A stretch of DNA of 64,000 nucleotides from Enterocytospora artemiae (Eukaryota > Microsporidia), in NCBI GenBank assembly GCA_038659295.1, contig JASNGC010000004.1:248001-312000 (forward strand). Reading direction: 5' to 3'. The notes beneath the pieces were generated by a model, which searched no databases, had not been told where the DNA came from, and saw only the letters and a list, made by a program, of their open reading frames with translations. Positions 36,597 to 46,600 of the stretch are shown piece after piece. The position numbers and the translations under genes are program-made. Each line of letters opens with the position of its first letter. Positions within the stretch are counted from its first letter, which is position 1.

Positions 36597-38294
36597 ATGA
36601 GTTCATCAAGAAAACTATTGGCAAAATTGCTTTTAAGCGTTGTGATGAGAGAGAATTGTCTTGCATTGACTTCCATATTGTTTATGATTGTTTTGTACAC
36701 CCAAAAAAAAGTTCAAAGTATAGTGTCCACATTAATTCCAGAAATTGTCATAGGCATGGACAAATTGACTGCTGAAAGTATGTCGAGCTTTCTCTTTCTC
36801 TTTCTACTCGATCCGTTTTTAATATCTCTCAGATATATATATGATCCCTTGTTATCTGAGAGATTCAAGAAAACCTTTATAGAATTCGCGTATGAGAGAT
36901 TTTTTAAGAAGCCAACCCTGCCATATTTTTCAGATAATATCGTCAAAGTTGGAAACAAAAGCACCATAGATGAATTGAAAATTCCTGTACCAGGCAATAT
37001 ATTGGAACCTCCAACCACTCAAGACAGATTTGTATATTCCGCAGTTATCAATCGCCATGCTACTGAGCTGACAGAAATATTAGTTATTTCTCTTTTAGAG
37101 ATTCCTTCGAGCGTGTTTCTAATTTACAGCTCGCTGGTAGGGTTGAAGAAGATTTTAAGAGACCATCCTCCACTCCATAAACCAATATGTTTGATCATTT
37201 TAACACAGTTTGTATTGATGATCGGTCTAATTTTTTCAATCAAAATGATTTTTCAATACGAAAGGAAGAAAACGAAAATTGTCCAGGAAAATGAAGCAGC
37301 CATCAAAAATATCCTTGATAATTTTACTATTATTCAATGGAATGGAATCATTCCAAGGATTGATTGCAGAAATTTTCCTAAGTTTTATATTTCCGTTTCT
37401 GCGATACTTGCGGAGGCTATCCATAAAGTATTGCTAGTGTTTTCGCTATATTTACTAGTTAAATTTGACCACACCAAACTTTTAACCCTAAAGTATCTCA
37501 AGATCCTTGAAATATTAAATACAAATCTGAGTTCCTTAGTTCATAATCTCACAAAAATTGAAAAGAAAAGAATGAAGTTACTTTATATGGAGTGTTACCT
37601 TGATGGCTCAGAGACTGAAGATAAACGTGGCAATAATTTAGAGTCTATGGATTTTAAGCAAATTACTTTCGAAAATCCCCTAATTATTAGAAATGGTAAG
37701 AATATTATAAATAGATGCTGCTTGACAATTAAAAAAGGAGAAAGGATAGCACTTGTTGGACCCAATGGGTCTGGGAAAACCACTTATATTGATTTGCTGG
37801 TAGGATCAACAGCTTATTCCGATGAATGTAAAGCTATGAGAGAGGGAACCTCAACTCCAATCTCTATGAGAAGCTACTGTGCACATTCACCCCATGATTG
37901 TGTTATATTTAAGGGAGGCTTATCTGCTAATCTATTTAATAAATCACCCAAACTGGTTAATCGAATAATTAAGGACCTATCAATGGATACAATATTCGGT
38001 TTACACAAGGGAAGACACCCATGTGAATCAACGGAGAGTATTAAGAAATGCGTTGGTGTATTACGGGTAGTTACGTCGGGCAAGCCCATTTGGATTTTTG
38101 ATGAACCCAATGCAAATCTATCTTCGAAAATTGTTGAGTCAATTCTGAATTTTGATAAGTCCAAGACAATTATTATGTCTATTCACGAAGGTGCCTTATT
38201 GGAAAATTTCAACAAAATACTGTATTTTAAAAATAGCAATATTATTACATTTCTAAGTCCATTTGAATATTTGGAGTATATTAATGAGAAATAA
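36597..38294 (+). CDS. ABC half-transporter with a degenerate signature motif
   Basis: This 565-residue protein is a membrane domain (about 1-330, roughly 5-6 helices) followed by one nucleotide-binding domain. Walker A is VGPNGSGKTTYIDLL (about 388-402) and Walker B is PIWIFDEPN (about 498-506), with a later His in MSIHEG as the switch. The ABC signature (LSGGQ) should lie about 20 residues before Walker B, but the sequence there is ESTESIKKCVGVLRVV, with no LSGGQ. That fits a transporter with weakened hydrolysis at this site. Atm1-type half-transporters occur in microsporidia, and the subfamily here is open. I see no CCC box at the ATG; an upstream frame without ATG exists. Confidence 0.75.
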   Translation: MSSSRKLLAKLLLSVVMRENCLALTSILFMIVLYTQKKVQSIVSTLIPEIVIGMDKLTAESMSSFLFLFLLDPFLISLRYIYDPLLSERFKKTFIEFAYERFFKKPTLPYFSDNIVKVGNKSTIDELKIPVPGNILEPPTTQDRFVYSAVINRHATELTEILVISLLEIPSSVFLIYSSLVGLKKILRDHPPLHKPICLIILTQFVLMIGLIFSIKMIFQYERKKTKIVQENEAAIKNILDNFTIIQWNGIIPRIDCRNFPKFYISVSAILAEAIHKVLLVFSLYLLVKFDHTKLLTLKYLKILEILNTNLSSLVHNLTKIEKKRMKLLYMECYLDGSETEDKRGNNLESMDFKQITFENPLIIRNGKNIINRCCLTIKKGERIALVGPNGSGKTTYIDLLVGSTAYSDECKAMREGTSTPISMRSYCAHSPHDCVIFKGGLSANLFNKSPKLVNRIIKDLSMDTIFGLHKGRHPCESTESIKKCVGVLRVVTSGKPIWIFDEPNANLSSKIVESILNFDKSKTIIMSIHEGALLENFNKILYFKNSNIITFLSPFEYLEYINEK

Positions 38295-38432
38295 AAAATT
38301 TGATTAAATTATATCCTTAGGTAAGTTATAACTGTTTGTAAGGGTAGCGCCACTACTGCTGACTTGATCATTATCTGCGGTGAAATTTTTATAGAAATTT
38401 ATTCAATGTTTTCTGAAAATATTTTTACCCAG

Positions 38433-41400
38433 ATGTCTAAGAAAATAGAAGATGGCTCGTCCCAGAATAAAATTAAAAGTATAGAGTTCCATATTCTTAA
38501 TTCATCTGAGATTCAACAAATGAGCGTGGCAGCGGTGGACAACAAAACCCTTTACGATATCAATACTAGAAAGCCGATGGCAAATGGGCCACTAGATACC
38601 AGAATGGGTGTCTCTAACAAGAACACTGTGTGCTCCACATGCAATGAGCCATTGGCTACGTGTTCAGGCCACTTTGGTTACATTAAACTATTTCTGCCTG
38701 TTTTCCACATAGGATTTTTAAAAAGTACCATTGGTATCCTAAATAGTGTTTGTAAGAGCTGCAGTTCCTTATTAATTGGACATAACCGACCCTTTGCAGT
38801 AGTCAGTGTCGAAAAAATAAAAGCCGAGTGCAAAAAGGTGAAAGTATGTCCGAACTGTAGATCACCAAATGGCATTGTCAAGAAAAATCACGGATTTAGA
38901 ATTTTTCACGAAATTAAACTGAAGGATCAGGTGGAAACCTATGAAATTAATCCACTGGCTTGCATAAATATCTTCAGAAACATTGAAGACTCGGATTTGA
39001 AATACTTGGGCTTAAAAAAAAATCCCTCTAGCCTTGTTATTGAGAATCTATTGGTTCCACCATCGTGTATCAGGCCTTCTGTTGATATGGGTGATGAGGG
39101 TTTTAACGAGGATGATATAACTGTAAAAATAAGCGAGATAGTCAACTCCAATTTTATTCTGGAGGAAAGCGTTAGGAAAGGTAACTCTCAGCTGTTGATA
39201 AACGACGACTGGGATTATTTACAACTCCAGGTCAGCTTGCTTATCAATGCAGATCTACCATCTATTAAGACATTGGGAACGGTGACACGTATTAGAGGAT
39301 TGGTCCAGAGACTGAAGGGAAAGCAGGGTAGATTTCGATGTAATTTGAGTGGTAAAAGAGTCGACTTCTCTGGAAGGACAGTTATAGGGCCTGATCCGAA
39401 TCTGTCTGTGGAGGAGGTAGGAATACCTGATAGAATGGCATCTGTTTTGACGATTCCAGAAACGGTGACCAAGAACAATTTTGAATTTCTATCTAATTTA
39501 GTGAATAATGGAACAAGATGGCCCGGAGCCAATTATATAGTTAGTAATAACAATGGAAAGGAGATGAAGAGGTATTTGAAGTTTGCAAAGAGCAAGAGTC
39601 TTGAAATAGGAGATATTGTAGAGAGGCATCTTCTAAATGGGGATGTCGTCTTGTTCAACAGACAACCATCACTACACAGAATGAGTATCATGGCTCATCG
39701 AGCAAAGATTCATAAGCATAGAATACTGAGGTTCAACGAGTGTGATTGCAGTCCTTACAATGCAGATTTTGATGGAGACGAGATGAACATTCATGTTCCT
39801 CAGACATTGGAATCCAGAGCCGAGGCTGAGGAGTTGATGGGTGTCAAAAACAACATATGCACAGCCAGAAATAACGAGCCACTGATTTCATGTACTCAAG
39901 ATTTCTTAACTGGTGCATTTTTAATTACTGCAAAGGACATGTTTTTTAACCGAGAGAGATTTGGCCAGCTTTGTTCATATTTTATTGTCGATTTTTCCCA
40001 CAGAATCTGTACAAAACCAGCAATCTGTTCTCCATCAGAACTTTTTACCGGAAAACAACTTATCGAAGTACTGATTGAGTACTCCTCAAGGTATGGACAG
40101 TATTCTGCCAATTTTTCGAAGAACACTAGCGATATATTCTCCAAGATTAATCTGAAAGCTCAGAACAAATCATTTATAGATCCTGGCAATCTCAATGATG
40201 GGGAGGTATTGATTGTAAATAATCATTATATCAAAGGACGTCTTGATAAAGCAATAATTGGAGGTGAAAATAGAAAAGGATCATTGATTTACCAAATGCT
40301 GAAAATTTCCAAACTTGCTGCTGTAACACTCATGAATGGATTTAGTAAACTGACCAGTAGATATCTGACAGAAACAGGATTTTCAATAGGATTAGATGAT
40401 GTGTATCCGGGGGTAGCACTAATAGAACAGAAAAATTCGATGGTGAACTCAGAGTACGCCAAGGTTGACCAGCTGATTGAAAATATTGATTTCGATTCTA
40501 AACAAGTAAACCTCAGGGAAGAATTGGATATTGTAGAGATGAAAATTAGTTCTGTTTTGAATAGGATTCGAGAAGAGTGTGGTACCATTTGTATAAAAGA
40601 ATTGAGCCGATACAATAGCCCCGTTGTTATGCAAGAGTGTGGAAGCAAAGGATCAAAGATTAATGTCTCACAAATGATCGCCTGTGTAGGGCAGCAAATT
40701 ATTTCAGGGCATCGTATTCCAAATGGGATGCACAAGAGAACGCTGCCACATTTTCGAGAAAACTCTTTGACTCCCCAGAGTAGAGGGTTTGTTTACAATA
40801 GTTTCTTCTCGGGGCTGTCAAGCTATGAGTTTTTCTTCCATGCAGTAAGCGGAAGAGAGGGATTGGTTGATACAGCTGTGAAAACAGCAGAAACAGGGTA
40901 TATGCAGAGAAGATTGATGAAGGCTCTTGAAGATTTGAGTGTTAAGTATGACTATACTGTGAGAAATAGTCAGGAGAATCTCGTTCAATTTTTATATGGA
41001 GAAGATTCGATTCAGCCCCTTAGAAATGAAGATGATGCTTTTTTCCAATATATTTTTGAAAAATCAGCTACACAACTATTCGATGGCAAGGAAGACATGG
41101 AGATGCTGATCCAGCAACAGCTAAAAACTGAAGGTGAAGGTTCATTTGATATTGTACAATCTGTGAACAATTGTTACAGCGTGGTATCGACTAACTATCA
41201 ACAAAGGAATATTATTAGCACGGTTATTTCTGATTTGCTTTCCAACAAGATTACTTCCGGAATTTTGAATATGAAATTCATGGAGGAGTTTATTAATTTT
41301 TTGCAGATGGCCAAGTTGAGTACCTTTTTTCACAATGGTGCATTTTATCAATATTTTTTGAATACCAAGTTTATAGAGATATTTTTTATTAATTTACACC

Positions 41401-42434
41401 AAGCAATCGTGAATTTGGTGATTGAGCCGGGAACAGCTGTTGGGGCTATTGCAGGCCAGAGTATTGGAGAGCCAGGAACACAGATGACACTGAAAACATT
41501 CCATTTTGCTGGAGTGGCAAGCTTCAATATTACGCTGGGAGTGCCTAGGCTTAAGGAAATCATCAATGCCACAACACATATTTCAACTCCACTAATCAAA
41601 CTGGAGGACAATTCTCTTGAAAATGCGAAGAATGTAAAGGGCATGGTGGAGAAAGTGTTATTTAAAGAGATTTGTAGCCAAATCAGAACGGACATCTACA
41701 CTGACGGAATAAATCTTTTTTTCACGCTTGATAAAGAGCTAGTCAAGGAGTTGAGGATTGGTTCCATCGACCAGATTTGTAAAGTATTGATAGATAGCGG
41801 ATTTTTGATAGAAAATATGGATGGAGTCTTTAAATATGGAATAAAAAGGGTCAAAGACAACAGTCTATTTACTATAGAAAGATCCAAGGAAGCAATACTA
41901 AATATGAGGATTGGAGGCCTTAGAACTGTTGAGAGGACAATAATAACCCAGGTCAAGAAACCTGATGCCAATACCGGATGTTTTTCTTACGAATTGCTTC
42001 TGGAGGGAACAGGATTACTGGATATAATGGGCACAAGGGGAGTGAATCCATACACAATTTCCACAAATAATATTTTGGAAATCGAGTCTACTCTAGGGAT
42101 TGAGGCTGCAAGAATGCAAATTATTAAGGAGATAGAGTATACAATGGGCACTCACGGAATCAAGATTGATCATAGACACCTTATGCTGCTAAGCGACACT
42201 ATGTGCTTTAGAGGGCGTGTTCTTGGAATTACTCGATTTGGAATCGGTAAGATGCGTGCATCCACATTAATGCTGGCGTCATTTGAGCAAACAGCCGATT
42301 ATCTTTTTAACGCTGCTGTGGGCAACAAGACCGATTCTATAGAAGGTGTAAGCGAGTCAATAATTATGGGCAAGCCTATTGGGTTGGGAAGCAATTCTAT
42401 GAAGTTAATGTGGAATGAATCGAAGGCTGCCTAA
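38433..42434 (+). CDS. RPC1: RNA polymerase III largest subunit (Rpc1/Rpc160)
   Basis: This 1333-residue protein is the catalytic large subunit of Pol III. The N-terminus has the clamp zinc motif CSTCNEPLATCSGHFGYIKL and LPVFHIGFLKSTI. The metal site is YNADFDGDEMNIHVPQ near residue 440. The bridge-helix region is GREGLVDTAVKTAETGYMQRRL near 815, and the trigger-loop region is PGTAVGAIAGQSIGEPGTQMTL near 1000. NTRKPMANGPLDTRMGVS favours Pol III over Pol I/II. There is no C-terminal heptad tail. The ATG at 38433 follows TTTTACCCAG; two earlier in-frame ATGs lack the signal. The window also holds the Pol I second subunit. Confidence 0.93.
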   Translation: MSKKIEDGSSQNKIKSIEFHILNSSEIQQMSVAAVDNKTLYDINTRKPMANGPLDTRMGVSNKNTVCSTCNEPLATCSGHFGYIKLFLPVFHIGFLKSTIGILNSVCKSCSSLLIGHNRPFAVVSVEKIKAECKKVKVCPNCRSPNGIVKKNHGFRIFHEIKLKDQVETYEINPLACINIFRNIEDSDLKYLGLKKNPSSLVIENLLVPPSCIRPSVDMGDEGFNEDDITVKISEIVNSNFILEESVRKGNSQLLINDDWDYLQLQVSLLINADLPSIKTLGTVTRIRGLVQRLKGKQGRFRCNLSGKRVDFSGRTVIGPDPNLSVEEVGIPDRMASVLTIPETVTKNNFEFLSNLVNNGTRWPGANYIVSNNNGKEMKRYLKFAKSKSLEIGDIVERHLLNGDVVLFNRQPSLHRMSIMAHRAKIHKHRILRFNECDCSPYNADFDGDEMNIHVPQTLESRAEAEELMGVKNNICTARNNEPLISCTQDFLTGAFLITAKDMFFNRERFGQLCSYFIVDFSHRICTKPAICSPSELFTGKQLIEVLIEYSSRYGQYSANFSKNTSDIFSKINLKAQNKSFIDPGNLNDGEVLIVNNHYIKGRLDKAIIGGENRKGSLIYQMLKISKLAAVTLMNGFSKLTSRYLTETGFSIGLDDVYPGVALIEQKNSMVNSEYAKVDQLIENIDFDSKQVNLREELDIVEMKISSVLNRIREECGTICIKELSRYNSPVVMQECGSKGSKINVSQMIACVGQQIISGHRIPNGMHKRTLPHFRENSLTPQSRGFVYNSFFSGLSSYEFFFHAVSGREGLVDTAVKTAETGYMQRRLMKALEDLSVKYDYTVRNSQENLVQFLYGEDSIQPLRNEDDAFFQYIFEKSATQLFDGKEDMEMLIQQQLKTEGEGSFDIVQSVNNCYSVVSTNYQQRNIISTVISDLLSNKITSGILNMKFMEEFINFLQMAKLSTFFHNGAFYQYFLNTKFIEIFFINLHQAIVNLVIEPGTAVGAIAGQSIGEPGTQMTLKTFHFAGVASFNITLGVPRLKEIINATTHISTPLIKLEDNSLENAKNVKGMVEKVLFKEICSQIRTDIYTDGINLFFTLDKELVKELRIGSIDQICKVLIDSGFLIENMDGVFKYGIKRVKDNSLFTIERSKEAILNMRIGGLRTVERTIITQVKKPDANTGCFSYELLLEGTGLLDIMGTRGVNPYTISTNNILEIESTLGIEAARMQIIKEIEYTMGTHGIKIDHRHLMLLSDTMCFRGRVLGITRFGIGKMRASTLMLASFEQTADYLFNAAVGNKTDSIEGVSESIIMGKPIGLGSNSMKLMWNESKAA

Positions 42435-43299
42435 CTAACTAAACAATCAAAATAAATTTTTAAAAGCGAATGTAACATCGGTGTTATAAACTGGTTGGCC
42501 ATAATATAATATTAGTGGTGACATATCATAGTTGATATTTAATAGCCAATTTCAAGTAATATGTTGAAAGCTTGTCTTGCAATTTGTATTTGCATCAAAT
42601 ATATTTACCTTCCATTTATATCATATTGGTTTTTATATTAGCCTGTCCTATGTTCATTATTTTTTAGCAATAAGAGCTTAGAAGACTTGCAAAACCTTCG
42701 AGGCAGAGTATATTGGGATGTATACTGCGTGAAATACTTGATATATAACATTTTTGTTTAATGCAGCAGTATCTTCTGCGGTCATTTCATATAAATCCAA
42801 ATTAATATACTCCAGATTTACATTTATCACTATCAAGTGATTCAGAATATCATCTCAAATGCAAATAATAAACAATTAATATTGACTGTTGTTTTGTTCT
42901 TAATTAGAAGTATCTAATATGTGTGATACTCTTATCATGATATAACCTCTACAGATCTAAAATCTTACAAGTCTAGACCTTTTGAATGGTGTGTTAATCT
43001 AATATATAATGAAAGGTAAAGGATATGTGTTCCAATACCGTTAAAACCACTGTTAGAGGTAAATTCTAAAAGGTTCATCCAATATGATTATTGTTTAATT
43101 TTGTTTTGACCACCTCTTTGTTGGTAAAATGAAAAGGCCGAATATTCCAAACAATAGAAATTATATCGAATGAAGAAAATCATATATTACAAACATATAC
43201 CTTGATTACAATTGATATATTTCTGTAATTTATATACCTGTTTTGAATTATTTATTTTCTAATTATTGATTATTTAAAAGCAATTACGTGTCAAACCCC
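42435..43299. other. Intergenic, 865 bp, AT-rich
   Basis: No gene, RNA or repeat was recognised. All frames are broken by stops at short intervals. The CCC box of the adenylate kinase gene (CAAACCCC) closes the region. Confidence 0.55.
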
Positions 43300-44058
43300 A
43301 TGAGCGTAATGATTAATAGCGAGAAGGAGAGCAGTAGGTCGTTCAAGAGGACACTGAAGATAGTCTTGGTGGTTTTTGTTATAGCGGGAATCACTGTTGC
43401 TGTGGCGAATAGGCAGATGTTTCAGTTTAATAGCAGCTCCACTCTGGACAAGGACATTGAAGATATCAACAGCTTTGTGAGTGGTGGAAACAGATTGAGG
43501 ATAGCAATGTTCGGGTTACCAGCCTCTGGTAAGGGAACAGTGGGGAGCAAGCTAGCCGAAACTTTTAAATTGAAGCATGTTAGTTCTGGTGATTTACTAA
43601 GAAACGAGATGAAGAGAATTTCAGAACTGAAGGATGGTGAGTCAGCACTCAGTAGCAGTGAAAAGGAGGCCATGTCTTCTGGAAAATTTGTAAGTGATGA
43701 GTTTGTCATTGATTTGCTGAAGAATGCTGTTGGAGATTCAGATTATGTTCTAGACGGATTCCCTCGTTCGTTGAGTCAGATTGATGTATTCCCAATTGAT
43801 GTAGCGGTTTATCTCAACGTGCCTGAGGAGAAGGCCAAAGAGAGGATGTTCGGTCGAAGTTCCAAAGAAGAACAACAAAGGGATGATGACAATGCCACAA
43901 TATTCCAGACTCGGGTTGGGCAGTTTTTAGAAAATACTCATCCAGTGATTACTGAGCTTAAGACCAGAGGGATGTTGGTAGAAGTAGATGGCTCTGGGGA
44001 GGTAGAAGATGTGTTCACCAAAGTTGTAGAGGAAATGAGGAAGCACTTAATTAAATAA
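43300..44058 (+). CDS. Membrane-anchored adenylate kinase-family nucleotide kinase
   Basis: This 252-residue protein has a short basic head, one hydrophobic helix (about 20-36, KIVLVVFVIAGITVAVANR) and then a nucleoside-monophosphate kinase domain. The P-loop is FGLPASGKGT (about 71-80). SSGDLLRNE (AMP-binding) and DGFPRSLSQID follow, and GRSSKEEQQRDDD supplies the catalytic Arg region. The LID domain is the short type. The kinase converts NMP plus ATP to two NDPs. A single N-terminal helix without later helices implies a type II anchor or uncleaved signal, unusual for this family. The ATG abuts CAAACCCC. UMP/CMP-kinase specificity is possible. Confidence 0.83.
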   Translation: MSVMINSEKESSRSFKRTLKIVLVVFVIAGITVAVANRQMFQFNSSSTLDKDIEDINSFVSGGNRLRIAMFGLPASGKGTVGSKLAETFKLKHVSSGDLLRNEMKRISELKDGESALSSSEKEAMSSGKFVSDEFVIDLLKNAVGDSDYVLDGFPRSLSQIDVFPIDVAVYLNVPEEKAKERMFGRSSKEEQQRDDDNATIFQTRVGQFLENTHPVITELKTRGMLVEVDGSGEVEDVFTKVVEEMRKHLIK

Positions 44059-44328
44059 TTTGATTTAGTATTACTGGATGCCATATTGATGTGTAAGAAT
44101 CATTGTCGTCTTTTTATGTGTATGTTGATAACCCACTAGTCCGTGGAATTATAGTGTGTTTAGGTTCTGGTAGAATTTTCCCGGTATTACCGATCATATT
44201 CAGTAAGCAAGTTAAGGTAAAATGTTTTCTGGAAAATAGGATATTTGAGATGTGTTTGAAGAAGGCATATTTTTTCGGTTATTGTCTATCTTCTTTGGTT
44301 ATCAATATTTTCAATTATTTCACCACAA

Positions 44329-44715
44329 ATGTTGGAACAGTTTTTTGTTGTGAATAAATCTGGTGGAATGATTTATAAATATACAAACGAAAGAAGTGAT
44401 TTGAAAATGTCAACAAACGAATTAATTGTGCTCACAAGTTCAATTCACTCAATTGCCGAAATATCTCGGAATTTACTCGAAACAGAGGCCTATTTTCAAG
44501 AAATAAGACTGGAGAAGCGAATCATTACAGTATTTAGAACCTTAACTCAAAGAACATTTATCTTTGTGAGTACATTGACAGTCACAGAGGAGGCGTTTAG
44601 ACGTGTTTACGAGCATTTCTGTGATACGGTGTTATCAAATCCATTTTATTATGATGAAATGCCCATTAGATTGCATAAGTTCAATCCGGAACAGCTTGTA
44701 ATAAATGATTGTTAA
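44329..44715 (+). CDS. TRS23: TRAPP complex subunit Trs23/TRAPPC4
   Basis: This 128-residue longin-fold protein reads FFVVNKSGGMIYKY at the start and LIVLTSSIHSIAEISRNL in the first helix. RIITVFRTLTQRTFIFVSTL makes the central sheet. VYEHFCDTVLSNPFYYDEM then PIRLHKF matches the Trs23 end (IYxxYxDxVLKNPFYxxEMPIR). The PDZ-like insertion of animal TRAPPC4 is missing, so the protein is a minimal form. TRAPP is the exchange factor for the Rab Ypt1 at the Golgi. I see no CCC box at this ATG (CACCAC only). Confidence 0.82.
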   Translation: MLEQFFVVNKSGGMIYKYTNERSDLKMSTNELIVLTSSIHSIAEISRNLLETEAYFQEIRLEKRIITVFRTLTQRTFIFVSTLTVTEEAFRRVYEHFCDTVLSNPFYYDEMPIRLHKFNPEQLVINDC

Positions 44716-44836
44716 CACAAAGCATACAGATCTTCAATACAATAGAGTATGTAAGAACTTTCGAGACTTCACCACAATATAAATATTCAGATGACTGGAC
44801 CTACTACACATAAAATAATTTTCTAATTTCTTACCC

Positions 44837-45059
44837 ATCATTTCCAGTCAGAATACTGTAATTGTTTATTGTGTTTGTTACGGAAATGAAACAGTAGCTA
44901 TACGCTGTATAGGTTTTTAATAAAGTTTTGTTTGTTACAGATAACCCGGTGGCTTGTGCAGGACAACTGGGAGGTGTGCAGATAGATTATCACATCCATG
45001 GAAACTTAAGATCAAATTTTTATTTGATTCCCAATTACGCCATGGAACAGTACTTTTAA
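44837..45059 (+). CDS. Small two-exon coding stretch with CCC box but no ATG
   Basis: A coding-like frame starts right after a CCC box (TTACCC, ending 44836) but with ATC ATT in place of ATG. It reads SQNTVIVYCVCYGNETVAIR, then meets stops. The continuation is in another frame after AG at 44940: NPVACAGQLGGVQIDYHIHG and on to NYAMEQYF and TAA (45057-45059). Removing 44907-44940 (GTATAG to TTACAG, 34 bases) joins the two in frame; an alternative 28-base intron from 44913 also works. The joined product is about 60 residues. I do not recognise it. Loss of the start codon, a non-AUG start, an unseen upstream exon, or a sequencing error are all open. Confidence 0.45.
44907..44940 (+). other. Candidate spliceosomal intron, 34 nt
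   Basis: Begins GTATAG, ends TTTGTTACAG after a T-rich tract. Its removal restores the reading frame between two coding-like stretches (codon split T/AT). A 28-base variant starting GTTTTT at 44913 gives the same downstream frame. Confidence 0.45.
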
Positions 45060-45073
45060 TAACAGTGTTTTAT

Positions 45074-45226
45074 TCATTTGTTTTTCCCATACTTCTCCTG
45101 TAGTTTCTTAAAACTGACATCAAAGTTCTTTTCCCAATACTCTATAAGACGAATGGATATCGGATCACTTGCTTCATAGATGTCCAAAACCATTTTGTTA
45201 TAATTTTTAAATCCGGTATGTGTCAT
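45074..45226 (-). CDS. Small hypothetical protein, 50 aa
   Basis: The ATG at 45226 follows CCACCCAA, a proper start signal; the frame is open upstream but holds no earlier ATG. The protein is helical and charged (LIEYWEKNFDVSFKKLQEKY, basic tail GKNK). No family is recognised. It is convergent with the spliced stretch ending at 45059, with a 14-base gap. Confidence 0.5.
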   Translation of the reverse strand: MTHTGFKNYNKMVLDIYEASDPISIRLIEYWEKNFDVSFKKLQEKYGKNK

Positions 45227-45540
45227 TTGGGTGGACTTAAAAAACAAATGAAATGTCTCTGGAAGAAATGCTTGCAAATTCAATATAAAAAACCAAAATG
45301 ATGTATTTGCCGATGCCTTAAAAGAAACTAATTTTCATAATTGTTGGTATGGTACAGTCAAATTTTATTAAATGGCTTCCTTAATTAATCATTTTTAATA
45401 GGGTTTGGATATACCTAAATAGTCTTTGTTTCTGGTACACTTTGTGTGTATGAGATTTAATTTTGGTGTGTATAAGTAGTACCTGATAATTGAACTATAA
45501 TTTGCTTCCAATATCTTTGTTTTAAAAATTTTGTATCCCT
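45227..45540. other. Intergenic, AT-rich
   Basis: This 314-base divergent spacer lies between the 50-aa gene and the TPR gene. Nothing was recognised besides the two start signals (CCACCCAA and TATCCCT). Confidence 0.5.
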
Positions 45541-46194
45541 ATGCTGGAAGAAGTTTTAGAATATCTTCAAAATAGAAAAGATTATTTACCAGAGACGGAA
45601 TTCAACAACTTAATAGAACAAATCCGCTTTGTAAAGAACGAAGATGAGAGGAGGTCCAGAGAATCAGATGCTTTCAAGGAAAAGGGAAATTTGGCATATA
45701 AGAATGGTGATTTAGAAGCCTCCATTGACTACTACACATCTGCACTGAAGATCGATAGGAATAACATTGCTGCTCGCTCAAATCGTGCTCTTGTCTATCA
45801 CAAATCCAATAACATTGAAATGGCTATCGACGATTGTCTTCAGGGAATAAAATTGGACAAGTCATTTATTAAATTCTATATTAGACTCGCCACCATCTAT
45901 GAAAAGGACGATCCAACTTTAGCGTTGAAGTATGCGAAAGAAGGATTGAGAATTGACCCATCCAGCAGTGTTCTAAAGGATATGGTTAATTCACTACAAA
46001 TAGACGATGATGTCCAGAACATTTCACCCTCGAATGAAGAACCACCATTTGACATGAAGAACCTGGGAGATATGGAGAAACTTTTGGGTGATAAAAATAT
46101 TCAGGATTATGTTAAAAACTTTGTTAAGGATAAGTCTCCTGATGAGTTAGCCAAAATGATGAAGGATATGATGGGTAGTTTAAATATGAAATAA
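45541..46194 (+). CDS. SGT2: Sgt2-like TPR co-chaperone
   Basis: This 217-residue protein has a dimerisation-type N-terminus (about 1-45) and three TPR repeats (about 48-150). The carboxylate-clamp residues are visible: FKEKGNLAYKNGD, ARSNRALVYHK, and FIKFYIRLATIYE supply the Lys, Asn, Asn, Lys, Arg set that grips EEVD tails. The C-terminal part is Met/Lys-rich (LAKMMKDMMGSLNMK) and short compared with the Gln/Met-rich tail of Sgt2. Sgt2 hands tail-anchored proteins to the Get pathway and binds Hsp70/Hsp90. Hop or a related TPR protein is the alternative. The ATG abuts TATCCCT. Confidence 0.7.
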   Translation: MLEEVLEYLQNRKDYLPETEFNNLIEQIRFVKNEDERRSRESDAFKEKGNLAYKNGDLEASIDYYTSALKIDRNNIAARSNRALVYHKSNNIEMAIDDCLQGIKLDKSFIKFYIRLATIYEKDDPTLALKYAKEGLRIDPSSSVLKDMVNSLQIDDDVQNISPSNEEPPFDMKNLGDMEKLLGDKNIQDYVKNFVKDKSPDELAKMMKDMMGSLNMK

Positions 46195-46600
46195 AATTAA
46201 CTTAAGAATGCTCCATATATTATCCAGATTTTTATGGAAATATGTCTATTAATAGATTAAATTTTGTCATTCTGGTGGTGATTTTTCTCGTATTGAAGCA
46301 GTTTTAAATTAATTTTTATGATCAAAATATTTCTGTTTTGTTTGGTTAGTAGTCATAAGATATTAAATAAAATCAATATTTTTGCAATGGTGTGGATTTT
46401 TATGCACAATATCATGAAGAATCACCCAGATATATCTACAAAAGCTTTGAATCTAAAGTACTGTACTTAATATTCCTTCTTCTAATATCGGCTACGCTTT
46501 CAGACACAATAAATATTCTTATGCTGACGTCATGAGTATAAACATAATTCTTTTTATAGGATATTATTGATTGTTTGTTTTATTGATATTTCCCCCTTGA
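46195..46600. other. Intergenic, AT-rich
   Basis: This 406-base spacer holds two tiny ATG frames (21 and 27 codons) without start signals. TTTCCCCCTTGA before 46601 is the Per1 start signal. No RNA gene was recognised. Confidence 0.5.

Noticed and set aside
44103..44357. 84-codon frame between adenylate kinase and TRS23
   Set aside because: Overlaps the TRS23 start, has no CCC box, and the sequence looks random.
46243..46310. 21-codon hydrophobic frame (MSINRLNFVILVV...)
   Set aside because: Considered as an Ost4-like mini membrane protein, but it is too short and lacks the start signal.
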